Positions 60,248 to 64,000 of a DNA stretch of 64,000 nucleotides are shown here, piece after piece (position 1 is the first letter of the stretch; every line of letters starts with the position of its first letter). The notes under the pieces are model-generated. The model had not been told where the DNA came from and searched no databases. It saw only the letters and a program-made list of their open reading frames with translations. The stretch is taken from assembly GCA_021810905.1 (NCBI GenBank), contig JAJZQH010000010.1, positions 62,001 through 126,000 on the forward strand, given 5' to 3'. A program made the position numbers and the translations under genes. This DNA is from a bacterium (lineage in GTDB: Bacteria > UBA10199 > 2-02-FULL-44-16 > JAAZCA01).

Positions 60248-62311
60248 ATGCGCGTACCATTAGAATGGCTAAAAGAATTCGTCGAGATTCGGGTCAAACC
60301 CGAGAGGCTCGCGCACCTGTTGACCATGGGCGGCATCGAGGTCGAGTCGGTGGAGAGCCTGGGCCGCGAGACGATCATGGAGCTCGGGATCACGCCGAAT
60401 CGCGGCGACTGCCTCTCGATTGCCGGAGTGGCGCGCGAAGTTGCCGCCGTCACTGGCGCGCGTCTCAAACCGCGCAAGTTTGCAGCGCCGCGCGGCGAGG
60501 GCAGGATGGCGGACCGCGTTAAAGTGTCGGTCAAGAGCAGAAGCCGCTGCATACGTTACACTGCGCGCGCGATCGAAGGCGTCAAAGTTGGCCCCTCGCC
60601 ATCCTGGATGGCGGCGCGGCTGGCGGCCTGCGGCATACGTTCTATCAATAACGTCGTGGACGCGTCGAACTACGTCATGCTCGAAACCGGGCACCCGCTG
60701 CACGTATTCGATATGGCAAGGATCCGAGGCAGCCGCATCGAGGTATCGCTCGTTGAGTCCGCCAGGCAGTTCACGACGCTCGACGGCGTCGTGCGCACGT
60801 TGGAGAAGGGCGATCTCGCCATCTGCGACGGAGAAGGTCCGGTCGCCGTAGCGGGCATCATGGGCGGCGGAGATTCCGAAGTCTCTCAATCCACGACATC
60901 AGTGCTCCTTGAAAGTGCGTGCTTTGAAGGCAAAGGCATACGGCGTACGTCCCGCAGGTTGGGGCTTGCGTCAGAATCGTCCCGCCGCTTCGAGAGGGGC
61001 GTGGATCCAAACAGCGTGCTCGCGGCGCTCAATCGGCTTACCGAACTTATCGTTGACACGGCGGAAGGAACGCCTGCCGCCGATTGTGTCGACATATATC
61101 CGGCGAAGATAGCGCCCGCGCGGCTTGCACTCACGGAGGACGCGGTGGAGCGCATGCTGGGCGAAAATATCCCGGCCGCTTCGATCGCAAAAATTCTTAC
61201 CCGTCTTGGGCTTGATGCCAAACGCGGCGCAAAGGGACGCATCTCCGTCTCCGTGCCTACGTTCAGACCCGATATCTCAAGACCCGTCGATCTCATCGAG
61301 GAGGTCGCGAGAATTTACGGATACGACCGGCTCGAAGGAAAGACTCCTCTTGTCTGCATGTCGCCTATCGTAAGACCGCGCTTCATGGATCAGGAACAGG
61401 CGATATGCGAAGCGCTCGCGGGTGCTGGCATGAGCGAAGTGGTTCTGTATGGTTTTGTGGACGACCGAGCCCAGGCGCCATTTGCGGGGCTCGGACCCGC
61501 CGCGGTGAAGATCGCCAATCCGCTTTCTCAGGATCAGGGAGTGATGTGCACTTCACTTCTTCCGGGGCTTATGGACGCGGCAAGGCTCAACGTGAACAGG
61601 CAGCGCACCGATCTCAAGCTGTTTGCATTTCAGCATATCTATCACAGGCCGGCCGGCGCTGGTCCCTCCGACGAGCCGCGCTCGGTGGCAGGGCTTCTGC
61701 TGGGCCGGCGCGATCCATCGTCATGGGAGCGCTCGCGCGAACAGCTCGATTTTTACGATGCAAAGGGCGTTGTAGATGCAGTGCTCGATTCGCTCGGTCT
61801 CGTGCAGATCAGCGTATATCAGCGCGGCGAGCCGCCGGCGTTTCTTCATCCCGGACGTTTCGCGCATGTGCTCTGCGGCAATACCCGCGTCGGGGTAGTG
61901 GGCCAGCTCCATCCGGACGTGGCGGTAAAGTGGGGGCTCGAACATGAAGTCTTCGTCTTCGAGCTTCATTTCGATCTGATCGCGGAAAAAGCGCAGGCGG
62001 TCGTGCCGCGCTTCAGCGAGCTTTCGCGTTTCCCCTTTGTCCAGCGCGACATCGCCATCGTCGTGGACGAACGCATTCCGCTGGTCGAGGTGGAGAAGAC
62101 GATACAGGAGAGCGGGGTCGAGCTTTTGGACGGCGTGAATATCTTCGATATCTACAGGGGCAAAGGTCTTGCCGAGGGCCGCAAGAGCATTGCGATCTCC
62201 CTGCGTTTTTCGCGCGAGGATCGGACTCTTACGGACGACGAGGTCGTTGCCGCGCAGCAGAAGATCGTTTCAGAACTTTCCAGGACGCTTAAGGCTGAAC
62301 TCAGGGAGTAG
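60248..62311 (+). CDS. pheT: Phenylalanyl-tRNA synthetase beta subunit (short form)
   Basis: 687 aa from the ATG at 60248 (MRVPLEWLKEFV). Right after LTMGGIEVESVESLGRETIM it passes to the B1 core ELGITPNRGDCLSIAGVARE, so the ~110-residue EMAP/tRNA-binding insertion of the usual ~800-aa protein is absent. B3/B4 editing, B5 and the C-terminal FDX-ACB anticodon-binding domain (FPFVQRDIAIVVDERIPLVE) are present. Confidence 0.94.
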   Translation: MRVPLEWLKEFVEIRVKPERLAHLLTMGGIEVESVESLGRETIMELGITPNRGDCLSIAGVAREVAAVTGARLKPRKFAAPRGEGRMADRVKVSVKSRSRCIRYTARAIEGVKVGPSPSWMAARLAACGIRSINNVVDASNYVMLETGHPLHVFDMARIRGSRIEVSLVESARQFTTLDGVVRTLEKGDLAICDGEGPVAVAGIMGGGDSEVSQSTTSVLLESACFEGKGIRRTSRRLGLASESSRRFERGVDPNSVLAALNRLTELIVDTAEGTPAADCVDIYPAKIAPARLALTEDAVERMLGENIPAASIAKILTRLGLDAKRGAKGRISVSVPTFRPDISRPVDLIEEVARIYGYDRLEGKTPLVCMSPIVRPRFMDQEQAICEALAGAGMSEVVLYGFVDDRAQAPFAGLGPAAVKIANPLSQDQGVMCTSLLPGLMDAARLNVNRQRTDLKLFAFQHIYHRPAGAGPSDEPRSVAGLLLGRRDPSSWERSREQLDFYDAKGVVDAVLDSLGLVQISVYQRGEPPAFLHPGRFAHVLCGNTRVGVVGQLHPDVAVKWGLEHEVFVFELHFDLIAEKAQAVVPRFSELSRFPFVQRDIAIVVDERIPLVEVEKTIQESGVELLDGVNIFDIYRGKGLAEGRKSIAISLRFSREDRTLTDDEVVAAQQKIVSELSRTLKAELRE

Positions 62312-62340
62312 GACGACTCAATTCGCGAAGGGAGGACGAA

Positions 62341-62631
62341 ATGACTAAGGCCGAGATCATCGAGCAGATCTACGAGAAGGTGGGGTTCTCCAAGAAGGAA
62401 TCGGCGGAAATCGTCGAGCTCGTGTTCGACACAATGAAGGAGACGCTTGAGCGCGGCGAGAAGATCAAGATCTCCGGCTTTGGAAATTTCGTGGTCAGGC
62501 AGAAGCGGCCCCGCATAGGCCGCAATCCGCAGACCGGCCAGGAGATCGAAATCACCGCGCGCCGAGTGCTCACGTTCAGGCCGAGCCAGGTGCTCAAGTC
62601 GGCGCTCAATAAGGAAGAGGGCGGCGAATAA
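62341..62631 (+). CDS. ihfA: Integration host factor alpha subunit (HU/IHF family)
   Basis: 96 aa. TKAEIIEQIYEKVGFSKKES, EKIKISGFGNFVVRQKRPRI and the beta-arm GRNPQTGQEIEITARRVLTF are typical. The gene directly downstream of pheT is ihfA in many proteobacteria. It bends DNA as a nucleoid protein. GGGAGGA lies upstream of the start. Confidence 0.9.
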   Translation: MTKAEIIEQIYEKVGFSKKESAEIVELVFDTMKETLERGEKIKISGFGNFVVRQKRPRIGRNPQTGQEIEITARRVLTFRPSQVLKSALNKEEGGE

Positions 62632-62763
62632 TATTGACGGACCTCTGGTTTTTTTCGAGGCCTTCGGAAACAAGGTTGCAGTTGATTATGACGGCAGTTT
62701 GTCGGATACTCCATTCTGCCTTGGAGGCCGCGCGTGGACAGGACAAGAGCGGGAAGGACTCAA

Positions 62764-63261
62764 ATGCCTGCGATTCCAAATAAGCTCTACTTCCGCATAG
62801 GCGAGGTCAGCGATCTCGTGGGAGTGAAGCCCTACGTGCTTCGCTACTGGGAGTCGGAATTCACGGACATCAAGCCCTCAAAATCGAAATCAGGGCAGAG
62901 GTTATACAAACGGCGGGACGTGGAGCTCTTGCTCAAGATCAAGGAATTGCTCTACGAAGAACGCTTCACCATCAACGGCGCGCGCAAGCGGCTCAAGGAT
63001 TTCAGCCGCGGCGAGGGCCGCGAGGCGGAAGAATCTGAGGAAGTTGTAGAATTTGAAGAACCGGCCGAGGCAGAGGAAGGCCCGCAGCAGCTTGAGGTCT
63101 TTGCTGTCGAGGAAGAGGATGAGGATGCCCCGGCCGAGAGCTCGGGCGATTCCGAAATACCGGAGCCGACAAGAGCCAAGGCCGTGGGACGCGACAACAC
63201 CAAGACCCTTCTCAAAATCCGCCGAGATCTCGAGGAGCTCTTGAATATGATGAAGGCATAA
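62764..63261 (+). CDS. MerR-family transcriptional regulator
   Basis: 165 aa from the ATG at 62764 (GGAAGGA upstream). The winged-helix MerR DNA-binding domain is [20 protein letters not shown] followed by [20 protein letters not shown]. The middle (~85-140) is extremely acidic and low complexity, and the C-terminus is a short helix ([11 protein letters not shown]). No metal-binding cysteines, so the ligand is unknown. Its place between ihfA and tRNA-Pro is conserved in deltaproteobacteria. Confidence 0.88.
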   Translation: MPAIPNKLYFRIGEVSDLVGVKPYVLRYWESEFTDIKPSKSKSGQRLYKRRDVELLLKIKELLYEERFTINGARKRLKDFSRGEGREAEESEEVVEFEEPAEAEEGPQQLEVFAVEEEDEDAPAESSGDSEIPEPTRAKAVGRDNTKTLLKIRRDLEELLNMMKA

Positions 63262-63308
63262 CGGGCAGGTAGCTTGGAACCAGTGCTTGCTCCGGGTGCA
63301 GTTTGCTT

Positions 63309-63464
63309 GAGGAATGATGGAATCGGCGATACCTGTTCTTTGCAGAGTCGGGGCGTAGCTCAGCTTGGACTAGAGTGCTTGCTTGGGGTGCAAGAGGTCG
63401 CCGGTTCAAATCCGGCCGCCCCGACTGTGCATTGAACCACTTGTCGCCGATTCCATCATTCCTC
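63309..63464. repeat. Perfect 21-bp inverted repeat enclosing tRNA-Pro
   Basis: The left arm (63309-63329) begins GAGGAATGATGG and ends AATCGGCGA. The right arm (63444-63464) is its exact reverse complement (TCGCCGATT...CATTCCTC). The 114 nt between contain the whole tRNA-Pro (63349-63424) with ~20 nt on each side. Confidence 0.92.
63349..63424 (+). tRNA. tRNA-Pro (GGG)
   Basis: Acceptor CGGGGCG pairs with CGCCCCG (63417-63423), discriminator A424. Anticodon stem CTTGC/GCAAG; the loop TTGGGGT gives GGG at 63385-63387; T-arm GCCGGTTCAAATCCGGC. CCA is not encoded (CTG follows). The first C1-G72 pair follows the Pro rule for bacteria. Confidence 0.93.
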
Positions 63465-63469
63465 CCTGA

Positions 63470-63574
63470 AATCACGCTTCGCCGGTTGACTGAGCCCGGG
63501 GACCCGCAGCGCGGGTGGGCGAAGAAATCCCCGGAGCCGAGAGGCGGAGGGGGCAAATCCGGCCGCCCCGACTG
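63470..63574. repeat. Structured segment ending in a duplicate of the tRNA-Pro 3' end
   Basis: CAAATCCGGCCGCCCCGACT(G) at 63554-63574 repeats the tRNA-Pro 3' end (63407-63427) exactly over 21 bp, 147 bp apart. Between them CTTCGCC / GGCGAAG encloses ACCCGC-AGC-GCGGGT, nested hairpins. The duplicate lacks a tRNA 5' half. It is att-site-like, but no integrase gene is in the window. Confidence 0.75.
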
Positions 63575-63612
63575 AAGACTGGTGAATTTTTGATTCCTTT
63601 TGTGCAGGATGA

Positions 63613-63635
63613 GGCCCCGTTCGGGGCCGATTTTT
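63613..63635 (+). terminator. Intrinsic terminator upstream of cysE
   Basis: GGCCCCG / CGGGGCC, a perfect 7-bp stem with a TT loop, followed by GATTTTT. It ends the transcript carrying tRNA-Pro, 14 nt before the cysE start. Confidence 0.85.
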
Positions 63636-63648
63636 CAAGGACGGCCAA

Positions 63649-64000
63649 ATGATCCGTCTCATCAAGACAATCCACGAAGACTTCAGGATGATCTTTGAAC
63701 GCGATCCCGCAGCTCGTTCGCGGCTTGAAATTATCCTTTGTTATCCGGGGCTACATGCCCTTGTGTTGCATAGGATTGCGCATATATTGTGGAAACATCA
63801 CTTTAAACTTTTTGCGAGGATGATATCGCATTTTTCACGCTGGATCACAGGCATTGAGATCCATCCAGGGGCCACGATAGGTAAGCGATTCTTTATCGAT
63901 CACGGCATGGGCGTGGTCATAGGTGAGACCGCAGAGATAGGCAACGACGTGACGCTCTACCAGGGGGTCACCCTCGGCGGGACGAGCTGGACCAAGGGCA
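63649..64000 (+). CDS. cysE: Serine O-acetyltransferase, N-terminal part (3' truncated)
   Basis: 117 complete codons before the window ends. AAGGA precedes the ATG. The start [34 protein letters not shown], and the hexapeptide-repeat helix with [20 protein letters not shown] and [20 protein letters not shown] identify the short, EpsC-like type of CysE. It makes O-acetylserine for cysteine synthesis. Confidence 0.92.
   Translation, partial: MIRLIKTIHEDFRMIFERDPAARSRLEIILCYPGLHALVLHRIAHILWKHHFKLFARMISHFSRWITGIEIHPGATIGKRFFIDHGMGVVIGETAEIGNDVTLYQGVTLGGTSWTKG

Noticed and set aside
63470-63574. A second tRNA gene downstream of tRNA-Pro
   Set aside because: Only the 3' end of tRNA-Pro is duplicated; no matching acceptor 5' strand, D-arm or anticodon arm can be drawn.

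Overview
The window reads as one piece of chromosome from a Gram-negative, rod-shaped bacterium. Its gene orders (rimP-nusA-infB-DUF503-rbfA-nrnA-truB-rpsO-pnp and thrS-infC-rpmI-rplT-pheS-pheT-ihfA-merR-tRNA-Pro), many lipoproteins, a BamE-like protein, a DUF3187 protein and mreBCD-mrdA-rodA fit a deltaproteobacteria-like or related candidate lineage. I cannot name a species. GC is moderately high, with AT-richer patches at about 10.3-10.5 kb and 19.9-20.7 kb.

Layout. 0-4 kb: end of an M48-type protease, a polar amino-acid ABC transporter, uppP. 4-10 kb: HEAT-like hypothetical, YkgJ, OsmC, comM, trxB, DUF3187 protein. 10-18.3 kb: a giant protein gene (TPR, HEAT, VWA-like and transglutaminase-like parts), a HEPN/MNT toxin-antitoxin pair and a fragment paralogous to the giant protein's C-terminus. 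18.3-23.2 kb: ssb, TPR lipoprotein, tRNA-Cys, a LAGLIDADG endonuclease gene touching a tRNA-Leu(UAA) split by a group I intron, then pyrE-pyrF-hpt. 23.2-30.3 kb: PilZ protein, SSS transporter, tdk, a hypothetical, a ComEC-like MBL lipoprotein and two exported proteins. 30.4-40.4 kb: the translation/RNA operon from rimP to pnp. 40.4-46.2 kb: FGE-like protein, two small lipoproteins, coaE, TPR protein, cca, SurA-like protein. 46.4-52.2 kb: the mre/rod cell-shape operon. 52.5-55.5 kb: a hypothetical, an AlbA_2/Schlafen-type regulator between 39-bp direct repeats, and trxA. 55.7-64 kb: tRNA-Val, thrS through ihfA, merR, tRNA-Pro and the start of cysE.

Most housekeeping genes look ordinary. The unusual material is in four layers. 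(1) Spacers, including those inside essential operons, carry degenerate word repeats with a fixed period per locus (7, 8 or 9 nt). These usually have two oppositely oriented arms that would fold into long hairpins; at least seven word families occur. (2) Four large accessory genes (4.1, 10.5, 26.3 and 40.5 kb) share an ECF-like promoter motif, GCAMC - 16 to 18 nt - CGATAA, close upstream of their starts, which suggests one regulon. (3) tRNA-linked elements: the split tRNA-Leu with its adjacent homing endonuclease, tRNA-Pro inside a perfect 21-bp inverted repeat with a duplicated tRNA 3' end downstream, and a tRNA-Val with C33. (4) The giant gene appears to be split from its true 5' end by a small indel and has a paralogous C-terminal scrap just beyond the HEPN/MNT pair.

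All assignments come from reading the sequence; no database search was run.
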